Source: Theobroma cacao
Taxonomy: Eukaryota > Streptophyta > Magnoliopsida > Malvales > Malvaceae
NCBI RefSeq assembly: GCF_000208745.1
Contig: NC_030857.1
Location: forward strand, 15,814,955-15,878,954
Direction of reading: 5' to 3'
DNA length: 64,000 bases
Within the stretch, counting starts at the first letter, position 1, and each line of letters starts with the position of its first letter. A model generated the notes under the pieces. The model made no database searches, was not told the origin of the DNA, and was given only the letters and a program-made list of their open reading frames with translations. This document shows positions 1 through 9,489 of the stretch, one piece after another. A program made the position numbers and the translations under genes.

Positions 1-784
1 TTATTAAAATTATAATATGAAACTAATCGTAAAGGATGAAGTACTCAAAGTAATATTAAAATGATCTTATATGAATTTAATCAATGTAAAACATAATGTT
101 ATATTACTTAATTTATTTTATATATATTAATGACACAAATTATATGTTATAATGTTATATATATTACAAAGTTTGTATAATTAATTGTAAATATAATTTC
201 ATAAAAACTATGATAATAACTAATAAAATTAATAACTGTAATCATATAAATAAAATTTACTATAAGCTTACATATAAAACATATAAATATATATATATAT
301 TAACTTATAAAGTTATATCAATTAAAGTATATAACTTGTAGTTTCATATTAACACAATAGGTTATATTGTTTTTGATGAATAATACAGGTTTATATATAT
401 ATATATATATGATTCTAATTTGTGTATATACATATAATAAACTAATAATAAGTTTATTATATATCTGTCCCCTTAATTTATATATATTAACTAACATTAG
501 CCCGTACATAAAGTATTATTATTTTTGTTTAATTTATTATTAGATCTTATCATCTATTTTTATAAAATTAAGAAATATGGAACTATTAATTTGTAATTTA
601 TGATTTAGTAAATTTTTCAAAAATGTAAAAAAATAAGCAAAGGAAAACATATTTTAATTTTTAAATATTATAAACTTCAGTATGCATATATTTACTTTTA
701 TTAATATCTATTTTTTATGAATGATTAATAAAATTTATAAAAATTTTAAAATATTTTATGTAAAAAAATTTAAAAATAGTATTA
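1..784. other. AT-rich intergenic DNA
   Basis: Very AT-rich sequence with short TA runs, for example around 286-300 and 391-410. The open frames here are short, low in complexity and AT-driven. I see no gene, RNA or recognisable element. Confidence 0.7.
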
Positions 785-1125
785 TCAACAGAATTTTTCA
801 ATAGAATATTCAGTTGAAAAATTTCCATTGATAATAGCTTTTCCAAATGAAAAATTCCGTTGGAAACTTTAGTTAGTTTTAAATTTTTTTGAGGCCTTAA
901 ACTTTTCAACGGATTTTCAGCGGATAATTTTCTGTTGGAAAATTCCAACAAAAATCCATTGGAAAATTTAGTGGGAGTAAATTTTTTTTGTGCTAAAAAA
1001 ATCTCCAACGGATTTCCAACGTTGGAATATTTTCGTTGGAAATTCATCGAAAAAAGTCAAAAAAATTTCTGTTGAAAATTTTCAACAGAAATTTTCAATG
1101 AAATTTTTTTCGTCGAAAAAAATTT
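785..1125. repeat. Block of short inverted repeats, CACTA-like subterminal region (remnant)
   Basis: The block is built from many imperfect copies, in both orientations, of a core like TTCCAACGGA / TCCGTTGGAA, for example near 855-870, 900-960 and 1005-1045. Dense short repeats of this kind are typical of subterminal regions of plant CACTA (En/Spm) transposons. I could not find a CACTA terminus or a target duplication, so the class is an inference and the element is at best a remnant. Confidence 0.4.
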
Positions 1126-1137
1126 ATTTTTTTATAT

Positions 1138-1395
1138 TGTCACTTGTCATTTTATATTCACATAATACTAATATGGCATTAATATAGAAGGTGAAAAATA
1201 TCACATGATCATATTATCATCCTGAATTAGCGTATCATGTTATCATCAATTATAATATGTCAACATACCACATCTTCATCAGTTATGATATATTAGCATG
1301 TCACGTCAATACTGTACGACATAAAATGAAAAATAGTATTTTGACTAAATCAATCATTAATTATAAGAACTTATTTGACTCAAAATAAAAATACA
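1138..1395 (-). repeat. Partial inverted copy of the foldback element at 12944-13458
   Basis: The reverse complement of this stretch can be followed by eye along about 13075-13310, with shared blocks such as TTGACTCAAA / TTGACTTAAA, GTCACGTCA and TATCATTTTATA. Small indels and substitutions are frequent. The copy abuts the repeat block at 785-1125, so two old elements lie side by side here. Confidence 0.6.
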
Positions 1396-2490
1396 AGGTA
1401 TGCACACCATATTTGTCCAAGACTTAGGCTCATTTTTTTAGTTAACTTTTTAATAAGTTTAATTTCATTTCATCTTATTTTATTTTTGATTTATTTTCAA
1501 TTTCATTTTGACTTAGTTTTTGGGCCTTAAGAATGATGGGTTATAGCCAAATGGGTGAGAATTCGATAAAAGTAATGGAATCGGCCTAGCAAGCCCACAA
1601 ACAAAAAGAAAATAAGACAAAAAACACAAATAAATTAAAAAGAAGGAAAGTAAATCAAAATCAGAAAACTTGGAAAGAACAAAAAAAGAAAGGAATATTA
1701 AAAGAAAAAAAAACCAATCAGAAAAGGAAAAATAACAAAATCCCCAAAATCCTTGTACAAATCTAAATGTTTTAAACCAAGAAATCCTCACAAATAATCA
1801 AATAAAATCAAGAAAAAAAATAAAAAATATGCGATTATAACCCAAAAAACGCAACAATACACACAAGGAGCAAGGAAAAAAATCACAAAAGAGAAAAAAG
1901 TAAAAAGAGTGTTGTTGGGTTTTTGGGTTTTGAAATCTTCGCATTTAAATTTTTAGAAATTTCGAGAAAACGAATCTGATTAAAAGGAAGGATGGCTTGA
2001 GGTGGTTTTCTGGGTTAAGTTTGGTAAGGTTTTGACATCTACAACAGTCACGGGTTGCACTTTGCCATTCTCCTTGTTTTAAAAAAAAATTATTATTTAT
2101 TATTTTACTTTTATATTTTCTTCTCTAAAAATTTTACTTTTAGATTTTATTTATTTTTGTTATTATTACTTTTATATTTTATTTTTTAAAATTTCAATCT
2201 ATAAAAATTTAAAAAAAAAGGCCCCATTAGGTTTCATGGTATCCTAAAAAACGTAGGGAACAAAAGCTCAATCCAAGAAAGTGAAAATATAATTGGGTCC
2301 CAAAATCTAAAAGGAAAGTTCTGAAAATCAGCCCCAACATAATTTGAGGGCCAAAAAAGAGATAAGCATGCTCAAAATCTACATGAATAAATGGCTTAAA
2401 TCACAAAAACTAAATCCAACAATAACGTAGAAAAGAAATAAAAAAAAAATAGAAAAACAAATATATCATGATAAAAAGGGGTGTCTACAT
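1396..2490. other. A-rich non-coding DNA, possible LTR remnant
   Basis: No gene is visible. The plus strand is strongly A-rich from about 1590 to 1900 and from 2210 to 2480. The stretch ends at about 2479-2490 in GGGGTGTCTACA, which looks like a plant LTR terminus (TGTAGAC...GTCTACA). I found no matching start, so I do not call an LTR. Confidence 0.3.
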
Positions 2491-3047
2491 TTAACTTCAA
2501 ATCCAAATGAGAGAAAAGATAGGTTACAATAGTTCTATTTTTTCTTTTTCTTTTTTAAAGATGATTTCTTGTCAATCAAGTAAAACAAATAATAAAACAT
2601 TAGACACTGAGGTTGAGGTCATATATATTTTTTCTATTTTAATCAAAGTTTTCTAAGATAAAAGCATTTTTTTTGGGTACATGTAGAGACAAGTAAGTCA
2701 CTAACAACTAATAACGTGAGCTGTGATCTATCGACTTGATTTTATATTACGTCTGCAACGAGCTTTGTGGTTTGCACTTATATATATATATATATCTTGA
2801 TTGTGGCAGTTATATTTTACGATCTTCAACATACATTGACCGTGTCAATTATAAGCACATTTCTTGTGCTTCAAGTTCAAGCACCATCGTGTTTTTAATA
2901 TTAATTTTTGTCATTTACATTGTAAATAAATACGATGCTCATCATCTGAATCATTCCCCAATCAATTTACCTCTGTTGCTTCCTCTCTCGTATTCTTCTT
3001 GCAATTGCTACTTTCAACTTTAACTTGGAGCTCGTCACAAAGATCGC
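2491..3047 (+). promoter_or_regulatory. Upstream region of the UGT gene
   Basis: Non-coding sequence ahead of the glycosyltransferase start at 3048. A TATATATATATATAT run near 2780-2795 lies about 260 bp upstream of the ATG and is the best TATA-like candidate. No other motif stands out, and the open frame at 2736-3023 has no family features. Confidence 0.35.
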
Positions 3048-4488
3048 ATGGCCTCGGATTCACTTCAGCTTCGTATCATGTTTTTCCCACAACTTTCTTA
3101 CGGGCATATGATCCCAACTGTGGATACTGCCAGACTGTTTGCTAGGAATGGAGTCAAGGTAACAATTGCTACTACTCCCCTTAATGCTTCTCTCTTCGCT
3201 AATCTAATTCAAAGAGAGAGGGTGTCGGGCTCTGACATCGATACTGGCATAATCAAGTTTCCTTCAGCTGAGGCTGGCTTGCCTCAAGGATGCGAGAATG
3301 TGAGTTCCATCACTTCACCAGAAATGTCTCTCAAATTCTTCAAGGCCCTTAGCCTTCTTCATAGACCACTTGAAGAGCTCCTCGAACAACGCCGCCCGGA
3401 TTGCCTTGTGGCTGACGTGACGTTTCCATGGGCTACAGATATTGCTACCAAGTTTGGGATTCCGAGGCTGGTTTTTCATGGAACAAGCTGCTTTGCTCTT
3501 TCTGTCTTTGAAAGCCTAGTGCGCCATGAACCATACAAAAATATAGCATCTGATTTTGAACCCTTTGATGTGCCTGGCCTTCCAGACCAAATAAAGATGA
3601 CAAGACTCCAGCTTCCAACCTTATATTATAGAAGAAGCAGAGAATGAGAGGAAAGAGCTGATATATCAAGCTTTAAAATCAGACCAGACAAGCTATGGAG
3701 TCATCATAAATAGTTTCCACGAGCTGCATCCAGCTTACTCAGAATACTACTCCAAATTTTTGGGAAGGAAGGCATGGCACATTGGCCCTGTTTCACTCTG
3801 CAACAAGAACGACGAAGATAAAGCCGACAGAGGGAATGCAGCCTCCAGTGACAGGCATGAGTGTTTAAGATGGTTAGACTCAAAGAAACCCAATTCAGTC
3901 GTCTACATATGCTTCGGAAGCTTATTCCGGTCTTCAGCTGGTCAGCTAAATGAGATAGCCAAGGGTCTTGAAGCTTCTGGACAGGACTTCATTTGGGTTT
4001 TGAAGAAGGGAGAGAAACAAGAGTGGCTGCCAGAAGGGTTTGAGGAAAGGGTGAAAGGGAAGGGTTTGATGATAAGGGGATGGGCACCCCAGGTTCTAAT
4101 TCTTGATCATGAAGCTGTAGGAGGTTTCATAACACACTGTGGATGGAATTCTACAATAGAAAGTATCAGTGCTGGGGTGCCAATGGTCACTTGGCCTCTT
4201 TATGCAGAACAATTTTGTAATGAGAAGCTGGTTACAGATGTTCTAAAGATAGGTGTGGATGTTGGAGCCAAGGAATGGCATAGATGGGTGGATGACACAA
4301 AATTTTCAGTGACCAAAGAAGATATAGAAAGGGCAGTAACTCGGATAATGGTTGGCAAAGAAGCTGAGGGTATAAGAAACCGCGCCAGGGCATTGAAAGA
4401 TATGGCGAGGAAGGCTGCGGAGGGAGGTGGATCATCTTACTCTGATTTGAATGCTTTACTAGAGGAATTGAGATTGAACTGCCTTTAA
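3048..4488 (+). pseudogene. UGT73-like UDP-glycosyltransferase with one frameshift
   Basis: Family-1 plant UDP-glycosyltransferases move a sugar, usually glucose from UDP-glucose, onto small acceptors such as phenolics, in the cytosol. The N-terminal half (3048-3620) carries the catalytic His (H20 in SYGHMIP) and the partner Asp (D123 in CLVAD). The C-terminal half (3622-4485) carries a complete 44-residue PSPG box at 4081-4212, from WAPQ through HCGWNS to a final Gln, the residue usual for UDP-glucose users. The halves are in different frames. One extra T at 3621-3622 shifts the reading and gives a stop after 199 residues. Without it the product would be about 479 residues, the usual length, with no intron. 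Similarity is to the UGT73 group, which includes scopoletin and flavonoid glucosyltransferases. All key residues survive, so this is either a very recent pseudogene or a sequencing error. The acceptor cannot be told. Confidence 0.85.
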
Positions 4489-4846
4489 AAAGAGCTATCA
4501 GATATCTTTACATTTTTAGCAACATCACCATGTAGAAAATGAAAAATTACTAAAAAATTAAGGATTGAGATAACTTTTAGGGCAGGTATATAAGGATATT
4601 TCAAGATAAAAATCATATGCTTTGTCTGTGCCTCCTTTCCTTCCTCATGTATAAATTTTTATTATATGTCTACTACTTGATGCTTGTAACTGTAAACAAT
4701 AATTTTTTTTAGTATCATGTTATTTCCATATCCAAATAAAGAGTAAAATTAAACACTATCAATAAAAAAAATATAAAATTTAAAAACTTTTCATCTCATC
4801 ATTTATCTTTTCATTCTTTCCACTTTTATGTCATTTACAATGAGTT
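4489..4846. other. UGT 3' flank, non-coding
   Basis: AT-rich 3' flank of the glycosyltransferase. It probably includes the 3' UTR; the AATAAA at about 4735-4740 is one possible polyadenylation signal. Nothing else is visible. Confidence 0.4.
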
Positions 4847-5227
4847 AAAAGGCCAAAACTCATTGCAGTGAGGATTTATGGCCTCAGAAGAGGAAGCTTT
4901 ATGATGGTTGGTCTAATGGCTTAAAGTATCAAATTTGTTCTGGTTCCTGAATCATATTTCTAGCCTCCCTGGTACTGGTTTGAGTAGGAATATCTTGTGT
5001 ATTTTGTGTGAATTCTGATAGGTTCTGGTTTTTAGGTTTTTTGATCCATGGCTGTGAATGGGTGTATTGGGAAAGTATACCCTGCTGGCCATGGGCATAC
5101 TAACCAATATTCTTTTTGTTCTTTGTTTTTGGAAGCCCGTCATGGATACTGTAAAGGGAAAGCTCTCTTCCCATTCTTATCAATGAAATCTCCATTTGCT
5201 TTTCAAAAAAAAAAAAGGCCAAAACTC
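4847..5227 (+). mobile_element. 5'-truncated LINE 3' end with target-site duplication
   Basis: An insert of about 355 bp (4862-5216) ends in a run of A and is flanked by the 15-bp direct repeat AAAAGGCCAAAACTC (4847-4861 and 5213-5227). The end sequence TCAATGAAATCTCC, then TTTGCTTTTC and poly(A), is typical of the 3' ends of plant L1-type LINEs. A long, A-joined target duplication is the mark of target-primed reverse transcription. No coding domain remains. A short motif (TCTAGCCTCC...CTGGTTTG) is shared with the LINE remnant near 8220, which suggests one family. Confidence 0.7.
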
Positions 5228-6045
5228 CATGGATTATTAGAATTTGATTATACTTTTCGTCCTGATTTTTCAAGATTATAGGTATGACTAAAATGAAACA
5301 AAGAGGTAGGTGATTATAACAAGCTAACTTTTCACACTGTAATATGAAACCACACTCTTTTCCCTGTATCCTCTTCTTTCAGAGCAGTACACTGCAGAAA
5401 CACAAGGGAATGCATGGCCAGCAAAACAGATGTGATTCACTGCAAAAGAATTCCATATGAAAGAACAATCCTTGCATCACTAAAATAATGCCCCATCATC
5501 ATCAGATGAACACAAATGTTAAAAGTAGAAGAGACCTGCCCTCCCTATAAAAAATATATATATATATTTTTAATTTCATATAAGAGTCTCGGTCTTTTTA
5601 AGTTTAAGGGGAGAGAGAAACAATGAAAAGATAAATAAGGTGAAAGAGGGAAGAATGAAAAGATAAACGATGGGGAGTTTTTAATTTTTTTTTTTTCATT
5701 TACTCTTTGTTTGGATATGAAAATAATATAATATTATTTAAATTATTGTTTACACTACAAGTATGTATCAAGTGACAAAAATTTATACACAGGGGCAAGG
5801 AAGGGGGCACAATCAAGAGGCGACCATTTTTTTTTCAATATTTTAAACTTAATTGATGTGAAATTTGTTTTATTATAACTCGAATAAGACCGTAGAAGCA
5901 ATACATAATCAAAAGAAAACCCAATAATAACGCAAGAAGTACAAGAAGCATTGTCCAACAACCCCCTTATTCCTGCTCATTACAAAGCCTATCATCCCCT
6001 CTAAACCATTCCTCTCCGCTTTCTTTTCTTTCCTCTCACTTAGGC
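5228..6045. other. Intergenic DNA upstream of the phytocyanin gene
   Basis: No gene is visible. A poly(T) and TA-rich stretch lies at 5545-5580 and poly(T) at 5680-5700. The last 80 bases before the phytocyanin start are pyrimidine-rich (about 5990-6040), as is common in plant 5' leaders. Confidence 0.4.
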
Positions 6046-6518
6046 ATGCTTATAATGGAAGGCTCCACAGTCAAGTTCGTGGCTCTAATTCTGATTCTAT
6101 GTTGTGCACGGTCAAGTTTGGCTGCAGAGTACACAGTAGGTGACCAGCTTGGTTGGAGGCCGCTTGTTAACTATTATAGTTGGGTTCGTAGCAAGTCAAT
6201 TAAGCTAGGCGACACTTTAGGTTTGCTTTTTGCCATATACACTTAGGAAATATTGTGTTTAATATCTATCGAAATTAACTAACAAGCTGTATTTTTTTTT
6301 TTCTTTCTTTTTATTGAACAGTGTTCAACTATGACGCTTCCCAAGGTTATAGCGTGGCAGAGGTGACACAGTTTAAGTTCATCGCTTGCAATGCAGCTAA
6401 TGCTAAATATTTTGACAACGACGGGCACAGCTCAGTCACTCTCACGGAGCCTGGCCAACATTACTTTATGGCCGCTGGCCATTGTGCGGATCAAATGGTA
6501 CTCTCAGTACTAGTTTAA
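6046..6518 (+). CDS. Phytocyanin, early-nodulin-like, lacking two copper ligands
   Basis: Two exons, 6046-6220 and 6322-6518, join through a GT-AG intron with a T-rich 3' part to give 123 residues. The N-terminus is a signal peptide ending around SSLAAEYTVGD, followed by the single cupredoxin-like domain of phytocyanins, which are secreted or wall-bound. The two structural Cys (in FIACN and in GHC) are present, as are the second His (GHC) and the axial Met (DQM). The first copper-binding His is Tyr (GYSVAEV), and the usual ligand Cys of the FICG-type segment is missing because of a shorter loop (YFMAAGHC). Copper binding is therefore unlikely, as in early-nodulin-like proteins, whose role is less defined. 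The protein stops right after the domain, with no Pro-rich tail or GPI signal. The second ATG at 6055 is an alternative start. Confidence 0.85.
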
Positions 6519-7124
6519 GACAGACGGTCAGAAAGAAGATCTTCATTTGCATTACTCAAAAAGATGTCCTTCTTTAAAACTGATTTTCGTCTTTCAATTA
6601 TAGAAGAAATTTGTCTTTTAATTTTAATTTTATATAGCATTGTCCCTTTCTTCACTACAATAATCTAATACTAGCATTTTAGAATTTTGCAGGTAATTAT
6701 AAGTCAAGTAATTGGGTAATCAACATAGGTAAGTTTCAATGGTGAGAACAGTGAAAGGTAGGAGAGAGAACCTCATATGGTTAATTAAGGAAGAATGCTC
6801 CAGGGTTTAAATTGTTGTATTGGTAGGTAGATACCTCATGAGACGGAGTAAAAGTTCTCATATATATGTGCAAATTTGTGTTTGGGTATGAATTTCGTGA
6901 ATTTGTGTCTGAGTAAGAGTGGAAGGTTAGGTGATTGGTTTTTGACTGATGTTAATGTGCTTGAATTTCTCTACATAAAAGGATTTAAAGTATAAATTAT
7001 ATATAGCTGCTTGAAAGCATGGTTATTCTTGTTATTTAGCATGTATATACTAAACATTTCAAAGCATGCTTGATTGATTACATGTTATTATTATTCGATT
7101 ATTGTCAGAATGATAGCAATCCAT
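6519..7124. other. Phytocyanin 3' flank, non-coding
   Basis: AT-rich sequence with no open frame that matches a known family. It probably begins with the phytocyanin 3' UTR. Nothing else is visible. Confidence 0.4.
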
Positions 7125-7475
7125 TTAGGGACAAATACTATTAGTTTTGAGGATACATTTGTTACTGGGCTTAACGGTTAGCAGCAATGGCGATGGCGAT
7201 GATGGGTCATGGTTGCAGTAGTCTTGGAGTACGTCAGTCTTTTCAGGGGTAAACCTAAGCGCATCGATGATAGTTGTCCTGCATTGTTGGCTTACGGCAC
7301 GAACAGTTTGGCAGCAGCCATGGCCTAAGTAAGTTCCTCCATTGAGGAAAAACACAATAAGCTCTCTAGTGCGTGATCGCAGCAGAATCAGAGTCCCAAC
7401 AAGTTGATGATTCGTCGTCTAACCATAACCAAGCCACAAGTGCCCTGGACTTGGGGTCTAGGGGTCGGTCCATGG
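7125..7475 (-). pseudogene. Decayed EC1-like gene copy
   Basis: Reading the minus strand from about 7475, one frame gives an RPLDPK...LVA...CW segment that matches the region after the signal peptide of the intact EC1 gene at 8698-9120. It runs into a stop, and the match continues in another frame as VFFLNGGTYLGHGCC and then DVLQDYC down to about 7170. The break looks like a loss of two bases near 7392. No convincing signal peptide in frame precedes the copy. Four of the six Cys expected for the family sit in the readable C-terminal part. This is a tandem, same-strand duplicate of EC1 that can no longer make the full protein. Confidence 0.75.
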
Positions 7476-7919
7476 CTGTGAATGCTCGAAACTAAAAGGA
7501 AAGAAAAAATGAAGAGTGGACAGGGGAAGCCATTTTGGGGAGAGACAGTGATAAGATAGATCATGGACGAACAAGGAAATATGAGAAGGCTGTGCATCAA
7601 GATAGTGTACATATGTAGAGATGTATATAAGTTACGTAGAGGCCTGGAAGCTCTAGCGGCTGTGTGTTATCCAGAGAAGTTGATGAGACTGATCGTTTTC
7701 TAACTCATAAATAACACCAACTACAAAATAAAATGAAAGGTCATTAAGAAATTAGTATGCTGTAACGGACAGCTAGTATCATTGTAGATTATAATTTAAG
7801 GTGTGACAAAATTTATAAAAAAAAAACAAGTCAGAGATTTGTTAGAGGAAATTTTTTTTCCATCATTGAGGGGTATATCTTGTTTGATTTCGTTCGTTTT
7901 ATTGGATTTAAGATCTTAA
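7476..7919. other. Non-coding DNA upstream of the EC1-like pseudogene
   Basis: The part next to the pseudogene (7476-7620) may hold its decayed promoter or signal-peptide region, because a hydrophobic stretch can be read on the minus strand. The rest is AT-rich and featureless. Confidence 0.3.
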
Positions 7920-8318
7920 CGATAATTTCTGTTTGTTAGAGTTTCTTTGGTAGTCTAAACCTTCTGTTAGCTCTGTCAGTGGAGTAACAGCTTGATTGAG
8001 GGCTGAGAATCAGTCCACTGCTTCTTGTCAAAGTGAAAGTCCGTGGACATTTCTGGAGTACTTTTTATTGTGAGATTCTGATAAAGTCAGGATCGTGTTG
8101 TATGCTTGGAGAATATCTTCAAGGAGGCTAATTACTTCACAGATTCTCTTGCTAAATTAGGGTTGAATAGGGAAGAAATGTTTATGGTCTGGTAATGCTC
8201 TTAAATCTTCTTTTTCAAATTCTAGCCTCCTATCCACTGGTTTGTATTTATTATCCTGGCTGGGATTCGTTATGGTTCTTACTTATTAGTCTGTGAAATG
8301 AAGAAAAATAGTTTCCTA
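7920..8318 (+). mobile_element. LINE 3' remnant with end of RNase H domain
   Basis: The frame from 8100 reads VCLENIFKEANYFTDSLAKL and closes at a stop near 8195. The EAN...DSLAKLG pattern is the C-terminal signature of the RNase H-like domain of plant L1-type LINEs. The following TCTAGCCTCC...CTGGTTTG stretch also occurs in the LINE end at 4862-5216. The upstream part is too decayed to follow, and I could not find the target duplication. The remnant lies between the EC1 pseudogene and the intact EC1 gene. Confidence 0.55.
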
Positions 8319-8697
8319 TCTTTGATTGATGCAATATCGCTGCATTATAGATGCATAAAAAGGACTAGTAGCTAACAATGAACATCCCTTGTTGGCCTTA
8401 ATCCATATCATTAATCAAGATCCTTTTCTTTTTAGAAGAAACTGGATCAAATTATATATATTTGGCTGAGAAATATATTCAGGTTAAGAAAATTCGAAGT
8501 TCCAGGTTGTGCAAAGACGTGGATTTTCAATTGTTGAAGGCATGGGACATAAAATTGAGCCACACAACGAAACTAATTATTTCATTGATAACTCTCAACT
8601 TGCAAACAACTTCAAAAACCAGAAACTGACTCTGACTAAACCATTGCAGACAAGACACATAATATAAAACATCAAGACTTGATAAATTTAACTCCAC

Positions 8698-9120
8698 TCA
8701 AGGGAGCAGAGTTTTCACTGGATTAACAACCTTGATAGATTTCACAGATGATGAGGTTGGGGATGGAGGAGACTTGGCAGTTTCATGGTCACAGTAGCCT
8801 TGGAGGATGTCACCTTCTTCCGTGGTATAGCCAAGGGTTTCCAGCATGTTTGGCCAGCATTTTTGGCCAATGGTATGTATAGCGTGGCAACAGGCATCGC
8901 CAAGGTAAGTCTCGCCATTCAGGAAAAACAAGATAACCTCTCCAGTGCATGCTTGAAGCTGGATCAAAGACTCCCAGCAACTTGGTGATTCTTCATCCAA
9001 TTTCAGTCGAGCTACAAGGCTTAGCTTGGGGGTATCCAAGGGTCGGGCCTGGCTTAGCGCTGCCATGGTTAGAGCTAGAAGAACAGTGAGGCATGAGAAG
9101 AGCTTGAAAGTATCGGCCAT
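8698..9120 (-). CDS. EC1: EC1 egg-cell-secreted protein
   Basis: EC1 proteins are small Cys-rich proteins stored in egg-cell vesicles. They are released when sperm arrive and make the sperm move the fusogen HAP2/GCS1 to the surface, which allows gamete fusion. The 140-residue intronless product has a signal peptide (residues 1-25, cleavage near SQA-RPL) and a prolamin-like domain with six Cys at 48, 58, 77, 78, 88 and 110. Both EC1 signature regions are present: the GEVILFFLNGETYLGDACC stretch (60-78) and EEGDILQGYC (101-110). The tail is Ser/Pro-rich. TATATAA on the minus strand at 9182-9188 lies about 62 bp upstream of the ATG. A decayed copy lies 1.2 kb away on the same strand, and the tRNA-Tyr gene starts 266 bp upstream in the opposite direction. 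Confidence 0.93.
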   Translation of the reverse strand: MADTFKLFSCLTVLLALTMAALSQARPLDTPKLSLVARLKLDEESPSCWESLIQLQACTGEVILFFLNGETYLGDACCHAIHTIGQKCWPNMLETLGYTTEEGDILQGYCDHETAKSPPSPTSSSVKSIKVVNPVKTLLP

Positions 9121-9181
9121 TTATGAAGAGCAATGATATTGCATGACAAATGTGTGAAGAAATTTGGTGAATCCAGATAGA

Positions 9182-9188
9182 TTATATA
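9182..9188 (-). promoter_or_regulatory. TATA box of EC1
   Basis: TATATAA on the minus strand, 62-68 bp upstream of the EC1 start codon. This is the usual distance for a plant gene with a short leader. Confidence 0.5.
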
Positions 9189-9385
9189 GGGATTGAATTT
9201 AACCGACTGTTACATGAAAGGACAATGAAAAGCCAATATGATTAATTGTATCATTTGAAAAGTTGAAGAGAATGCATAACTTAACTAGTGGTTATAATTA
9301 AGGTATAAATTAAGACTGGTATATTTTTCACTGGAACGGTTTCGTAGACCTTCTTAAAGTTAACACATGTGCTCAAGTCACAGTA

Positions 9386-9476
9386 CCGACCTTAGCTCAG
9401 TTGGTAGAGCGGAGGACTGTAGTGGGTTCCACCCTTGGCTATCCTTAGGTCGCTGGTTCGAATCCGGCAGGTCGGA
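9386..9476 (+). tRNA. tRNA-Tyr (GTA) with 18-nt intron
   Basis: The acceptor stem CCGACCT (9386-9392) pairs with AGGTCGG (9469-9475), with discriminator A at 9476. The D arm (TAGCTCAGTTGGTAGAGC) and T arm (GGTTCGAATCC) contain intact pol III A and B boxes. The anticodon GTA is at 9419-9421 in a CTGTAGA loop closed by GAGGA/TCCTT. An 18-nt intron (9423-9440) follows position 37, as is usual for plant tRNA-Tyr genes. A run of nine T starts at 9481 and serves as the pol III terminator. All stems are intact, so the gene should work. Confidence 0.96.
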
Positions 9477-9480
9477 ATCC

Positions 9481-9489
9481 TTTTTTTTT
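9481..9489 (+). terminator. Pol III terminator of tRNA-Tyr
   Basis: Run of nine T on the plus strand, starting four bases after the end of the tRNA gene. Confidence 0.75.

Noticed and set aside
1513..1791. 92-codon open frame on the minus strand
   Set aside because: Low-complexity Phe/Ser/Leu-rich translation of an A-rich plus strand. It has no domain, no promoter and no splice partners.
2736..3023. 95-codon open frame upstream of the UGT gene
   Set aside because: It lies in the promoter and leader of the UGT gene, contains the TATA-like run and resembles no family.
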